Source: Actinoallomurus sp050942425 (GTDB lineage Bacteria; Actinomycetota; Actinomycetes; Streptosporangiales; Streptosporangiaceae). Taken from it: 64,000 nt of DNA. Under the pieces are notes generated by a model. It was not told where the DNA came from and did no database searches. It saw only the letters and a program-made list of their open reading frames with translations. Positions within the stretch are counted from its first letter, which is position 1. Every line of letters starts with the position of its first letter. The stretch covers positions 5,642,001 to 5,706,000 of the forward strand of contig NZ_CP192063.1 in assembly GCF_050942425.1 (NCBI RefSeq), given 5' to 3'. Positions 17,864 to 26,102 of this stretch are shown piece by piece. Position numbers and translations under genes: made by a program.

Positions 17864-19219
17864 GTGTCTTCCCAGTCGGGATCCGGCGACCGCACGAAGT
17901 CGCTCGGCGTCCGCCGACCGGTCGAGGTGCCTGAAGCGGACATGGAAGGGGCAGCGGACCTGGCGCCGGCCTCCGGTGCCGCGTCCGTGGACGAGCCGGG
18001 GCCGGCCTCCGCTCCCGCGTCGGCGGAGGAGCAGACCCCGGCGGACGGATCCGCGTCCGAGTCGGAGAACGACCGATCCGCTGCCGCCGGAGGGGAGAGC
18101 ACCGACGCCGGAGCGGGCGGTTCGGCCGACGAGAGCTCCGAGGGCTCCGGGGACGCGCAGACGCCGGCGGCGTCACCGGATGAGGCCACGGAGCCGGCGG
18201 CGGACGAGAAGGCCGGTAAGAAGGACGACAAAGCCGCCGAGAAGGATGAGGCCGCGGGGCCGGCGGCGGACGGCAAGGCCGCCAAGGAGGATGACAAGGC
18301 CGCCAAGAAGGAGAAGCGCACCGCCTGGTTGCGCAACGTCGCGGTGGCGCCGGCGGCGTCGGACGGCGCCACGGCGGCCGGCGACGAGATGCCGCCGGAC
18401 CGGCCGCGCAAACCCGTCCTCGCCGCCGTGGCGATCGGCGGAGTCGTCCTGCTCTCGATCCCGATCCTGCTGGTCGGGACGGGGTCTCACGACGGCAAGA
18501 AGCAACGCACCACCGCGGCGGCGGACAGGGTGATGGCCGGCGGCGGCCAGGCGGCGGCGGGCGCGTACGTCTCCACCTCGCCGACTCCCACCACGTCAGC
18601 GTCGGCGTCCGCGACCCCGAAGAAAGGCACGAAGGCCGGGGAGGCGACATCCAAAGCCACCACAGCCGCCGGCAAGCACGAGGCCGACACGGGCAAGGGC
18701 CAGGTCGGCGTGCTGAGAAACGGACGCGGCCCGACCGGCCCGAAGTTCTCCACGGTCACGCGTGTCCTGCTCCACAACACGATGACCGGCCTGTGCGCCG
18801 ACGTCCCCGGCTACGGCAATGGCAGCATCGAAGGCCCGATCAACCAGTTCACCTGCACCCGGTCAAATAGCGACAACCAACTCTGGGATCTCGTCGTCAA
18901 TATGAAGGGAGGCGGACCACACGGGGCCGACCTTTTCACCATCCGCAACAGTAAGGACAACTACTGCTTCGATCTGCCCGGCGCGGGCCCCGCACCCGCC
19001 CGTACCTCCCTGTCAGAGAACCTTTGCTATCCCGGGCTGAGCGACAACCAGATGTGGTACCTCGACGAGAGAAGCAGCGGCCACTTCTGGATCCGCAACT
19101 ACGTCAGCCACAAACTGTGCCTGGACGTGTCGGGCTACTACGGTTCCGGGGGCAAGGACGCCCGGCTCACCCTCTTCCCATGCGACCCCAAGGACGACCA
19201 CATCTGGTCCTTCGGCTGA
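17864..19219 (+). CDS. Single-pass membrane protein with extracytoplasmic ricin-type lectin domain
   Basis: GTG at 17864 is chosen because GGAGAG lies just upstream at 17851 and because upstream in-frame sequence overlaps the previous gene. The 451-residue product has a long cytoplasmic low-complexity region rich in Ala, Glu, Asp and Lys (about 1-180) and one transmembrane helix, VLAAVAIGGVVLLSIPILL (about 184-206). A Ser/Thr linker follows, then a beta-trefoil RICIN domain (about 300-450) with repeated NxLWDL, NQMWYL and DHIWSF strands and paired cysteines. It likely displays a sugar-binding domain on the cell surface. Its position directly after the ART-like gene suggests the same locus; the ligand is unknown. 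Confidence 0.75.
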   Translation: MSSQSGSGDRTKSLGVRRPVEVPEADMEGAADLAPASGAASVDEPGPASAPASAEEQTPADGSASESENDRSAAAGGESTDAGAGGSADESSEGSGDAQTPAASPDEATEPAADEKAGKKDDKAAEKDEAAGPAADGKAAKEDDKAAKKEKRTAWLRNVAVAPAASDGATAAGDEMPPDRPRKPVLAAVAIGGVVLLSIPILLVGTGSHDGKKQRTTAAADRVMAGGGQAAAGAYVSTSPTPTTSASASATPKKGTKAGEATSKATTAAGKHEADTGKGQVGVLRNGRGPTGPKFSTVTRVLLHNTMTGLCADVPGYGNGSIEGPINQFTCTRSNSDNQLWDLVVNMKGGGPHGADLFTIRNSKDNYCFDLPGAGPAPARTSLSENLCYPGLSDNQMWYLDERSSGHFWIRNYVSHKLCLDVSGYYGSGGKDARLTLFPCDPKDDHIWSFG

Positions 19220-19301
19220 TCGACCAGCAGCCTTGCCGATCTCCGGCGCGCCATGCCCCGAGCCGGTCGAGCAGGCGAACACGGCCGTGGAAGGCGAACG
19301 A

Positions 19302-21497
19302 TTGAGCGATCACCTCAGGTTCGTGCTGTTGGGCCCGCTGGAGGCCTGGTCGGGTGACACCCGGCTCGACCTGGGCCCGCCCAAACGACGTGCCCTCCTC
19401 GCCCGGCTGCTGATCGCCGACAGCCGTCCCGTGTCGGCGGATCGCCTGGGCGAGGACCTGTGGGAAGGGAGCCCGCCCGCGAGTGCCCTGTCCTCCATCC
19501 ACTCCCACATCAGTCGGCTGCGCGCCGTGCTGGAGCCGGACCGTACGCGGCGGGGAGGGCACACCGTCCTGCTCAGCGGGTCGGCGGGGTACACGCTCAA
19601 CGCGCCGCCCCACACCCGGGACTCGACCCGGTTCGAGGAGGCGGTCAGCCACGCGCGCGGGCTGCTGACGCGCGGGCGGCTCACCGAGGCCCGTCGGGAG
19701 GTGCGGCGCGGCCTGACCCTGTGGGCCGGCACCGCGCTGGCCGACGCCGCCAACTACGCCTTCGCCGAGAGGGAGATCGCCCGGCTGGAGGAGATCCGGC
19801 TGGCGGCCGGTGAACTGCATGCCACCGTCCTCCTCCAGGAGGGCCGTCCCGATGAGGCGGCCGTCATCGCCGAGGAGCTGACCACGCGGTCTCCGCTGCG
19901 GGAGGCCGCCTGGGCGCTGCTGCTGCGCGCCCTGTACCTGGCGGGCCGGCCCGCGGAGGCGCTCCGGCGTTTCGAGGCGATCCGTACGCTGCTCGCGGAG
20001 GAACTGGGCACCGTGCCGGGGCCCGAGCTCAGCGACGTTCACGTGGCGGTGCTCCGCCAGGACGCGGCGGCCCTGACTCCCTTCCGCTCGCGTACGGCAC
20101 CTGTCCCGCTGGTGGAGCGTTCGGCGGGAGCGGCTTCGGTCATCGTCGGCCGGACCGGCGAACTGACCCGGTTCGACGAGATCCTGAGCGACGCGGGCCA
20201 GGGCCGTACCCGCTGGGTGTTGCTGTCCGGGGAAGGGGGCATCGGCAAGACGCGGCTGGCCGAGGAGTTCGCGGCCCGTGCCACGGACGCCGGGTTCAAG
20301 ACCGTGTGGGTCCGGTGCGGCATCGACATCGGTTCAGAGGCGGACGGCGGGGACGGGGCGGACCCGATGGGCCGGCTGATCTCGATGGCGTACCCGGACA
20401 TCCGCCTGGACGTCGGATCCGAGGCGGTCGTCGGCGAGCTGACGGAGCGGCTGACCCAGCAGCCCACCATCTGTCTCATCGAGGATCTGCACCGGGCCGG
20501 CCCTCGTTTCCGGCGCCTGCTCGGCAGCTACGCCGCACTGCTGCGGGACGTTCCGCTCATCGTCGTCTGCACGACGCAGGACACCGACGACGCGGGCCTG
20601 CGCGAGCTCCTGGCACTGCTCGTCCGGCAGACCCGCGCCACCCTCATGCCACTGAACCCGCTCACCGTCGCGGACGTCCACGAGCTGATGCACCGTCGGT
20701 CCACCCCGTTCAACCCGAGCGCACCGGGCAGCGAGCTCCATCAGCGAGAGGCGGCCGCGCTGCACCGGCGCGGCGAGGGGAACCCCTTCCTCATCACCGA
20801 GATCCTCGAGCTGCCCTCTGAGGAACGGACGGGACCGGGGGCGCGGCTTCCCGCGTCCGTCAGCAGGGTGCTGCGGGCACGCATGGACCTGCTGGACGAA
20901 CGCGTGCTCACGATGCTGCAGGCGATCGCGGTGACGGGCGGGGAGCTCGCCCCCGAGCTCCTTCTCCGGATCCGGACGATCAGCCGCGAAGAACTGCTGT
21001 CCCTCATCGACGCGGCCGTCACCGCCCGGGTGCTGAACTGGGAGGACGGCACGGGCCCCGGCCGCCCGGGGCGGTACCTCATGCCCGACCTCGTTCGCGA
21101 GCTGGTGCTGCAGGACCTCACCCCGGCTCGCCGTCAGCTGCTGCACGCGGCCGCGGCCCGCGCGCTGGCCGAGTTGCCGCACCGCCATCCCGTGCACATC
21201 GCCCGCCACCTCATGGCCGCCGGCCCGCTCATCGCCCGTGAGGAACTGGTCGACGCGGCGTTCGCGGCCGGTAATCGCTGTGCCGACGACGACCAGCACG
21301 CCGAGGCGGCGCTCTGGTTCGACCATGCCGCGGCGCTGGCGGACGATCCCGGCGTATGGGCGGAGGCCCGGCACGCGGCGGACACGGCTCGCCGGCAGCT
21401 CGATCAGCTCGAGCAATGGATCGGCCATCCGTGCGATCCCGCCGATCTTCCCGGCGACTCCGCGTGGCCGACGGATCCCGAACACCGCGCAGGCTGA
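19302..21497 (+). CDS. SARP/AfsR-type transcriptional regulator with AAA/NTPase domain
   Basis: TTG at 19302 is preferred over an in-frame GTG at 19287 and a TTG at 19233 because GGAAGG lies 7 bases upstream. The 731-residue protein has an OmpR-like winged-helix DNA-binding domain (about 1-95: RFVLLGPLEAW, LGPPKRRALLARLL) and a bacterial transcriptional activation domain (about 100-245). An ATPase part follows with Walker A GEGGIGKT (about 310) and a Walker-B-like ICLIEDL (about 390). There is no C-terminal HTH. SARPs activate secondary-metabolism or secretion operons by binding direct repeats near -35. It ends the giant-protein locus and is the obvious candidate regulator of it. Confidence 0.85.
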   Translation: MSDHLRFVLLGPLEAWSGDTRLDLGPPKRRALLARLLIADSRPVSADRLGEDLWEGSPPASALSSIHSHISRLRAVLEPDRTRRGGHTVLLSGSAGYTLNAPPHTRDSTRFEEAVSHARGLLTRGRLTEARREVRRGLTLWAGTALADAANYAFAEREIARLEEIRLAAGELHATVLLQEGRPDEAAVIAEELTTRSPLREAAWALLLRALYLAGRPAEALRRFEAIRTLLAEELGTVPGPELSDVHVAVLRQDAAALTPFRSRTAPVPLVERSAGAASVIVGRTGELTRFDEILSDAGQGRTRWVLLSGEGGIGKTRLAEEFAARATDAGFKTVWVRCGIDIGSEADGGDGADPMGRLISMAYPDIRLDVGSEAVVGELTERLTQQPTICLIEDLHRAGPRFRRLLGSYAALLRDVPLIVVCTTQDTDDAGLRELLALLVRQTRATLMPLNPLTVADVHELMHRRSTPFNPSAPGSELHQREAAALHRRGEGNPFLITEILELPSEERTGPGARLPASVSRVLRARMDLLDERVLTMLQAIAVTGGELAPELLLRIRTISREELLSLIDAAVTARVLNWEDGTGPGRPGRYLMPDLVRELVLQDLTPARRQLLHAAAARALAELPHRHPVHIARHLMAAGPLIAREELVDAAFAAGNRCADDDQHAEAALWFDHAAALADDPGVWAEARHAADTARRQLDQLEQWIGHPCDPADLPGDSAWPTDPEHRAG

Positions 21498-21827
21498 CGC
21501 TATGACAACGTTGTCGCGCGGGGCGCTGGATCAGGTTCTGGGGGATACCGGTTGGCCTTGGGCGTTCAGCCGTTCTGTACGGCCGAGCGGGTCGATGAGA
21601 TCGATGGAGGAGTGGCGATCGGGCGTGGCGATGGTCTGGATCGCGATGGTGGCGAGCCCGGGGGCGCTTACGGCGAGGTCGAAGGTCGCCGCAGTCTGCC
21701 GGATTAGCCGCCCGTCGCGACGACGGTCATAGAGTTGAACAAGAGCGGGTGGGCGGGTGAGCTGGTGATCTCGCCTCGGCCTTCCGCCGGCGGATGATTC
21801 GCCATCGATGCGTTTGGAGGGGCGATC
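21498..21827. other. Gene-poor stretch with a possible coding remnant on the minus strand
   Basis: No convincing complete gene is present. On the minus strand, 21531-21720 reads as protein-like sequence containing TFDLAVSAPGLATIAIQT and DRHSSIDLIDPLGR, ending in a stop, with no start or ribosome site upstream. It may be the 3' remnant of a decayed gene of a family I do not recognise. The plus strand holds only the LacI-type palindrome. Confidence 0.3.
21503..21516. promoter_or_regulatory. LacI-type operator-like palindrome (13/14 match)
   Basis: TGACAACGTTGTCG differs at one end base from the perfect palindrome TGACAACGTTGTCA found at 37635-37648. Central CG palindromes of this form are typical of LacI/GalR-family operators. 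It sits 6 bp after the SARP stop codon in a stretch with no clear gene, so its target is not evident; it may be left over from a lost gene. Confidence 0.4.
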
Positions 21828-22235
21828 ATGCTCCCGACTCGTGAACTGATCGACAGTCTTTCGGTGCATGCCGCGTTGGACACCGAGACCCTCGCGTCCG
21901 TGGTGGATGCCTTGTCCGACTGCGAGGAGGTGGTGACCGCGTGTGCGGCGGGCATGCTCGGCGAACGCGACCTCGACCGGATGCGGTCCTCGGTGCTGCA
22001 TGACCTGGACTGCGGCGATGTGGTCGTGGCCACCCGCAGGATGTTGACCCGGGCGACCGGCGATGACAGCGCCTTGATCGCCGCCCAGCTCGAGGTATGC
22101 CTGATGGCCTGCCTGCGCAGCCATGACAGCTGCATCCGGACCGCGGCCGCCCACGAGCACTGCCGCCTGTGCGCGGCCGCCACCGAACGCGCGGCCGAGG
22201 CCTGCCGCCGGGCACTGCAGGCGCTGCGTGGCTGA
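21828..22235 (+). CDS. Cys-rich four-helix-bundle protein, Csp/DUF326-like copper-binding
   Basis: This 135-residue protein has nine cysteines (32, 39, 62, 91, 95, 102, 112, 115, 126) placed along predicted amphipathic helices, with CLMAC and HCRLC motifs and nearby histidines. This matches the Csp/DUF326 family of ferritin-like copper-storage bundles, in which helix-facing thiols hold Cu(I). It has fewer Cys than the best-studied Csp proteins, so capacity may be lower. ATG 21828 follows GGAGG at 21816. There is no signal peptide, so it is cytosolic. It stands at the head of a copper-handling cluster, which supports the call. Confidence 0.65.
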   Translation: MLPTRELIDSLSVHAALDTETLASVVDALSDCEEVVTACAAGMLGERDLDRMRSSVLHDLDCGDVVVATRRMLTRATGDDSALIAAQLEVCLMACLRSHDSCIRTAAAHEHCRLCAAATERAAEACRRALQALRG

Positions 22236-22386
22236 GTACCGGCTCCCCGCTGCACGCACTTCACACGCGCCGGGGGCTCGGCCGGTGAGGTGAACGGCCG
22301 GCGTTGTGATCGCCCCGGCCGCTGCGACGGCGGCCGCAGGTGGGGAGAGCACGAACGCGGGCCCGCTACCGGTGCGCTTCGTGCGG

Positions 22387-22425
22387 TGTAGTGCGGTGTA
22401 GTCTCCGTGTACTACATGCCGTAGT
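22387..22425. promoter_or_regulatory. BlaI/CopY-type operator cluster
   Basis: GCGGTGTAGT occurs twice in tandem (22383-22402), giving TGTAGT half-sites at 22387 and 22397, one helical turn apart. They are followed by an inverted ACTACA at 22411 and GTAGT at 22421; ACTAC-ATGCC-GTAGT (22411-22425) is an exact dyad. ACTACA/TGTAGT dyads are the operator form of BlaI/MecI/CopY-family repressors. The cluster sits 14-50 bp upstream of a Met/His-rich membrane protein in a copper locus, so metal-responsive repression is likely. The repressor itself is not in the window. Confidence 0.6.
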
Positions 22426-22438
22426 TGATGGTGAGGTC

Positions 22439-23101
22439 ATGCGTCCGCCGGGTTGGTTCCGCTTGATGCGCGCCGGGGCTTTTGCCGTGGTGTGCGTCGT
22501 GCTGTCCTTGGCCGGGCATGATCTGATGGCCTCTCGCCCGGCGCCGGCGTGGGCGAGCTGGGCGGCATTGGCGGGCGTCACGGCGATCGGCTACTGCCTG
22601 GCCGACCGGCGGCGGTCCCCGTGGTGGATCCTGCTGGCGGTGGAAGTCGCTCAGGTCTGCCTGCATGAATGGTTCGCCTGGGCCACCCCGGCCGCTCCCG
22701 GCGCCGCGCCGGCACATATGGCCATGACGATGCACGGCGGAATGCACCCGGGGATGAACTCCGGCGGGTCCGTGCTCACGGACCAGGCCGCGGGGACCTC
22801 CGGGCTGGGCATGGCGGGTGCGCATGCCCTGGCCGGGGTGCTGGTCGCGCTGTGGCTGTATGCGGGGGAGCGGGCCGCCTGGCGGGTGCTGGAAGCGTTC
22901 GCCGAGTCGGTGCTCGGGCGTGCTCTGCGCGTCTTCATCGTGCTGGCGCGCGCCGATCTGGCCGTGGCAGGGCGTCCCGCCACGGGGCGGAATCGGCAGG
23001 GTGAGGACGAGGCCCGGCCGAAAGCGGCCGTGTTGCGGCATGTTCTCGTACGGCGTGGCCCTCCTCGGGGCAGCGGAATCGTCTTCTGCGTCTCCACGTG
23101 A
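22439..23101 (+). CDS. Polytopic membrane protein with Met/His-rich loop, copper-associated hypothetical
   Basis: This 220-residue protein begins at ATG 22439 (GGTGAGG just upstream); an earlier in-frame start at 22340 would run through the operator. It has four or five hydrophobic helices: AFAVVCVVLSLAG, WASWAALAGVTAIGYCLA, WILLAVEVAQVCLHEWF and GAHALAGVLVALWLY. Between helices three and four lies an extracytoplasmic loop with HMAMTMHGGMHPGM (about 98-111), a Met/His cluster typical of copper-handling proteins. The C-terminal 50 residues are basic and cytoplasmic. I know no named family. The operator and the YcnI and SCO1 neighbours point to copper uptake or resistance. Confidence 0.65.
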   Translation: MRPPGWFRLMRAGAFAVVCVVLSLAGHDLMASRPAPAWASWAALAGVTAIGYCLADRRRSPWWILLAVEVAQVCLHEWFAWATPAAPGAAPAHMAMTMHGGMHPGMNSGGSVLTDQAAGTSGLGMAGAHALAGVLVALWLYAGERAAWRVLEAFAESVLGRALRVFIVLARADLAVAGRPATGRNRQGEDEARPKAAVLRHVLVRRGPPRGSGIVFCVST

Positions 23102-23163
23102 TCCACGGCTCTCCCGAGCGCGCTTCGAGGTCTTCGTAGCGGCATCTGTTCTCGTTGGTGCGT

Positions 23164-23185
23164 ACGCCGACCGGGCGGTCGGCGT
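23164..23185. terminator. Hairpin between membrane protein and ycnI (terminator or attenuator)
   Basis: A perfect inverted repeat with 9-bp arms ACGCCGACC/GGTCGGCGT and loop GGGC, 63 bp after one stop and 69 bp before the next start. No U-tract follows, which is common for actinomycete terminators. It may separate the operator-controlled gene from the YcnI operon or partly attenuate it. Confidence 0.4.
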
Positions 23186-23253
23186 CCCCGCGGGACGGGG
23201 GATCGGCCGTGGTCACCGGCCTGCCTGTTCTCATGCCTTTTCCGAGGAGCACC

Positions 23254-23946
23254 ATGTCTTTTCCGCATGCCGCAAAGCGTCTGCTGACCGGCGCCGGCAT
23301 CGTCACGGCCACCGTCGTCGCGCTCGCGCTTCCCGCCGCCGCGCATGTCACCGTCAACCCGAGTACCGCCGAGCCGGGCGGGTACGGCGCGTTCAACGTC
23401 CGCGTGCCCAACGAGGAAGTCGACGCCGACACCACTCAGGTACAGCTGTACCTGCCGACCGACCACCCGATCGCGTCGGTGTCGGTGCAGCCGACGCCCG
23501 GCTGGACGGTCCAGGTGACCAAGGGCCGCCTGCCCAAGCCGATCAAGACCGACGACGCGGAGGTGACCCAGGCCGTCACCGAGATCACCTGGTCCGGTGG
23601 CCGGATCCAGCCGGGACAGTTCCAGCAGTTCTGGCTCTCGATGGGCCCCCTGCCCACCGACACGGCGAAGCTGTACTTCAAGGCTCTGCAGACCTACACC
23701 GACCACAGCGGCAAGACCAGCGTGGTGCGCTGGATCGACCTGCCCAGCGGAGGCGCCGAGCCGGAGCATCCCGCACCGTCGCTCACCCTGGCCAAGGCGA
23801 CCGTGCCGCAGGCCGCACCGACCGTGAAGAAGAGCGGCGATGGCACGGGGACGGTGCTGGGCGCGGCCGGCCTGGTGGCCGGGCTGCTCGCGCTCGGCAT
23901 CGCGATCGTCGCGCTGCGCCGGTCCGGCGGAGCGGCCGGCGCATGA
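23254..23946 (+). CDS. ycnI: YcnI-like (DUF1775) copper-binding membrane-anchored protein
   Basis: ATG 23254 is selected because GAGGAG lies at 23244-23249 and a signal peptide begins there. The 230-residue product has a signal sequence (1-30) ending PAAA, followed directly by H31 in HVTVNPS. In YcnI/DUF1775 proteins a mature N-terminal His of this kind binds Cu(II). The domain continues with VQPTPGW and QFWLSMG to about residue 165, then a linker and a C-terminal transmembrane helix (about 200-222) that anchors it outside the membrane. It is co-transcribed with SCO1 (ATGA overlap), as expected for extracytoplasmic copper trafficking to cytochrome oxidase. Confidence 0.9.
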   Translation: MSFPHAAKRLLTGAGIVTATVVALALPAAAHVTVNPSTAEPGGYGAFNVRVPNEEVDADTTQVQLYLPTDHPIASVSVQPTPGWTVQVTKGRLPKPIKTDDAEVTQAVTEITWSGGRIQPGQFQQFWLSMGPLPTDTAKLYFKALQTYTDHSGKTSVVRWIDLPSGGAEPEHPAPSLTLAKATVPQAAPTVKKSGDGTGTVLGAAGLVAGLLALGIAIVALRRSGGAAGA

Positions 23947-24620
23947 GGACCGCTCACATCCGCCCAGGAGCCAGGCGCGCCGGGCGGCGTCGCCGCATGC
24001 TCGCACTCGCCTGCCTGGTGCCGTTCGTGCTCGCCGCGTGCGGCACCGGTACCGGAACCGACCGGCCCCCGGTGAAGATCTCGGCGCCGACGTCCGATCT
24101 GCACGGCACCCGGATCGGCACGCCGCTGCGCGAACCGGACCTGACCTTGACCGGCACCACCGGTCGGCCCGTCAACCTGATCAAGGCCACCCAGGGCAAG
24201 CTGACTCTGGTCTACTTCGGGTACACCCACTGCCCCGATGTGTGCCCGACGACAATGGCCGACCTGGCCGGGGCACTGCGGCTGCTCACGCCGGAACAGC
24301 GGGCCCGGATCGCGGTGGTGTTCATCACCACTGATCCCTGGCGCGACACTCCCAAGGTCATCAAGGCGTGGCTCGCCTCGTTCAACCCCTCGTTCATCGG
24401 GCTGACGGGCGACTACACCAAAATCCAGACGGCGGCCAAGTCGCTCGGCATCGCCCTGGAACGCCCGTCCTCGATGTCGGGGGAGTACGAGGTCACCCAC
24501 GGCGCACAGGTGCTGCCCTTCGGCGGAGACCACCGGGCACACGTGATCTACACCGCCGGGGTGTCCGCGAAGGAGTTCGCAGCCGACCTGCCCAAGCTCC
24601 TGCAGGAGGACGACGGATGA
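23943..24620 (+). CDS. SCO1/SenC-family copper chaperone lipoprotein
   Basis: This 225-residue protein starts at the ATGA overlap with ycnI. It has a basic N-terminus, a hydrophobic signal and a lipobox VLAAC near residue 32, so it is lipid-anchored outside the membrane. The thioredoxin-like SCO fold is shown by VYFGYTHCPDVCPTTM with the copper-binding CxxxC pair (about 97 and 101), by FITTDPWRDTP, and by a His in GGDHRAHVIY (about 197). SCO1 proteins deliver copper to the CuA site of cytochrome c oxidase. The neighbours YcnI and PCuAC support that role. Confidence 0.92.
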   Translation: MRTAHIRPGARRAGRRRRMLALACLVPFVLAACGTGTGTDRPPVKISAPTSDLHGTRIGTPLREPDLTLTGTTGRPVNLIKATQGKLTLVYFGYTHCPDVCPTTMADLAGALRLLTPEQRARIAVVFITTDPWRDTPKVIKAWLASFNPSFIGLTGDYTKIQTAAKSLGIALERPSSMSGEYEVTHGAQVLPFGGDHRAHVIYTAGVSAKEFAADLPKLLQEDDG

Positions 24621-24648
24621 GCCCGGCCACCCGATACGGACACCTCCG

Positions 24649-25863
24649 ATGACCGACAGCGGTTCGCGACAGGTGGGACGCCGCCGCCTGCTGGCCATCG
24701 GCGCGCTGGCCGGCGGCGCCGCCGTGACCGGAGCTGCCGGCGCGGCCGTCACCGCCGCAGCCGGAGAAGGCACGCAACGGTCGATGGGGCGGCGCCGCAT
24801 TCCGTTCGACGGCCTCCACCAGGCGGGCATCCTCGCCCCGAACGCGGCGCACGGCTGGTTCGCCGCCTTCGACGTGCGGCCGGGCGCGGACACCCACCGG
24901 CTCAGGGCGATGCTCCAGGAGTGGACGGCGGCGGCGCGCAGGCTCACCGCCGGGGTGCCGTCACCCGGTGACGACGCGATGGTGACCGGGTACGGCCCGG
25001 CCTCCCTGACCGTCACCGTCGGGTTCGGGGCGTCGCTGCTTCGCAGGCTGGGCGCCCCGATCCCGGGCGCGCTGGATCCGCTACCGGCCTTCCCCCGCGA
25101 CGCGATCGATCCGGCCCGCAGCGACGGTGACGTCGGCGTCCTGTTCACCGCCGACGACGCCTTGGTGATCGCCCATGCGCTGCGGACGCTGACCCGCCTC
25201 GGCAACGGTGCCGTACGGGTCCGGTGGCAGATGACCGGCTTCAGCACCACCGGGGGTGTGGTCGCCGCGCCCGGTGCGACCCCTCGCAACCTGATGGGGC
25301 AACTGGACGGCACCGGGAACCCACGGCCGCAGGATCCCGGTTTCGCGGGACAGATCTTCGCCCGGGATCCGGCGTGGATGCGCGGCGGAAGCCATCTCGT
25401 GTTCCGGCGGATCCGGATGCTGCTGGATGAGTGGGATCGGCTGCCGCGCCATCGGCAGGAGCAGGTCGTCGGGCGGCGCAAGGACACCGGCGCGCCGCTG
25501 TCGGGCGGCACCGAGCACACCGCGCTCGATCTGGACAAGCAGAACCCCGATGGCGGGCTGGCCATCCCGGCGAGCGCTCACGTCCGCCAGGCCTCGGCAC
25601 AGGCGAACGAGGGAGCCACCATTCTGCGGAAGGGCTTTTCCTACTTCGACGGCCACCGGCCCGACGGTGCCCCGGACGCGGGGTTGCTGTTCATGGCCTT
25701 CCAAGCCGATCCGCGGAACGCCTTCACACGCATCCAGCAGCGGCTGTCCGGCGCCGATGATCTCAGCCGGTTCCTCCGCCATGAGTCCAGCGCGCTGTTC
25801 GCCGTCCCCGGCGGCTGCCGGCCGGGCCGCTACCTGGGCCAGGACCTGATGGAGGGCCTGTGA
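24649..25863 (+). CDS. Tat-exported DyP-type haem peroxidase
   Basis: This 404-residue protein has a twin-arginine signal (GRRRLLAIGALAGG, about 10-30), so it is exported folded. Dye-decolorizing peroxidase hallmarks are present: NLMGQLDGTGNP with the distal catalytic Asp (about 218), a proximal haem His in SAHVRQAS (about 309), and a distal Arg region near RKGFSYFDG. The family oxidises dyes or lignin-like phenols, or acts in haem and iron release (EfeB). Here it lies inside a copper cluster, 28 bp after SCO1 and overlapping the next gene, so copper-linked oxidative stress or redox metal handling is plausible. There is no EfeO or EfeU nearby. Confidence 0.9.
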   Translation: MTDSGSRQVGRRRLLAIGALAGGAAVTGAAGAAVTAAAGEGTQRSMGRRRIPFDGLHQAGILAPNAAHGWFAAFDVRPGADTHRLRAMLQEWTAAARRLTAGVPSPGDDAMVTGYGPASLTVTVGFGASLLRRLGAPIPGALDPLPAFPRDAIDPARSDGDVGVLFTADDALVIAHALRTLTRLGNGAVRVRWQMTGFSTTGGVVAAPGATPRNLMGQLDGTGNPRPQDPGFAGQIFARDPAWMRGGSHLVFRRIRMLLDEWDRLPRHRQEQVVGRRKDTGAPLSGGTEHTALDLDKQNPDGGLAIPASAHVRQASAQANEGATILRKGFSYFDGHRPDGAPDAGLLFMAFQADPRNAFTRIQQRLSGADDLSRFLRHESSALFAVPGGCRPGRYLGQDLMEGL

Positions 25864-26102
25864 TGACCTTCAAGGACGTTGACGTGACCGTTCGCTCATC
25901 GATGACGCGGCCGGCGGTGCCGCTGCCGTCTCCGCGGGTCCTGTACTTCGTGGCGCTGCTGGCCGCGCTGTGCGCGATCGCGTTCGCCGCCGGGCGGCTG
26001 GCCGGGCCCATCGCACCCGGCATGCACCACACCGGCCCCGGCACCGCACCGGCCGGCGGCCGCGACACGGGCGGCATGACCATGCCGGGACGGCACCGGT
26101 GA
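25863..26102 (+). CDS. Small single-pass protein with Met/His tail
   Basis: This 79-residue protein starts at ATG 25863, overlapping the DyP stop, and ends overlapping the start of the copper ATPase (GTGA). It has one transmembrane helix, VLYFVALLAALCAIAFAAG (about 26-45), and a short tail with GMHHTGPG and GGMTMPGRH, which could bind copper. The tight coupling to the ATPase suggests a small copper-delivery or regulatory subunit. No family was recognised. Confidence 0.7.
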   Translation: MTFKDVDVTVRSSMTRPAVPLPSPRVLYFVALLAALCAIAFAAGRLAGPIAPGMHHTGPGTAPAGGRDTGGMTMPGRHR

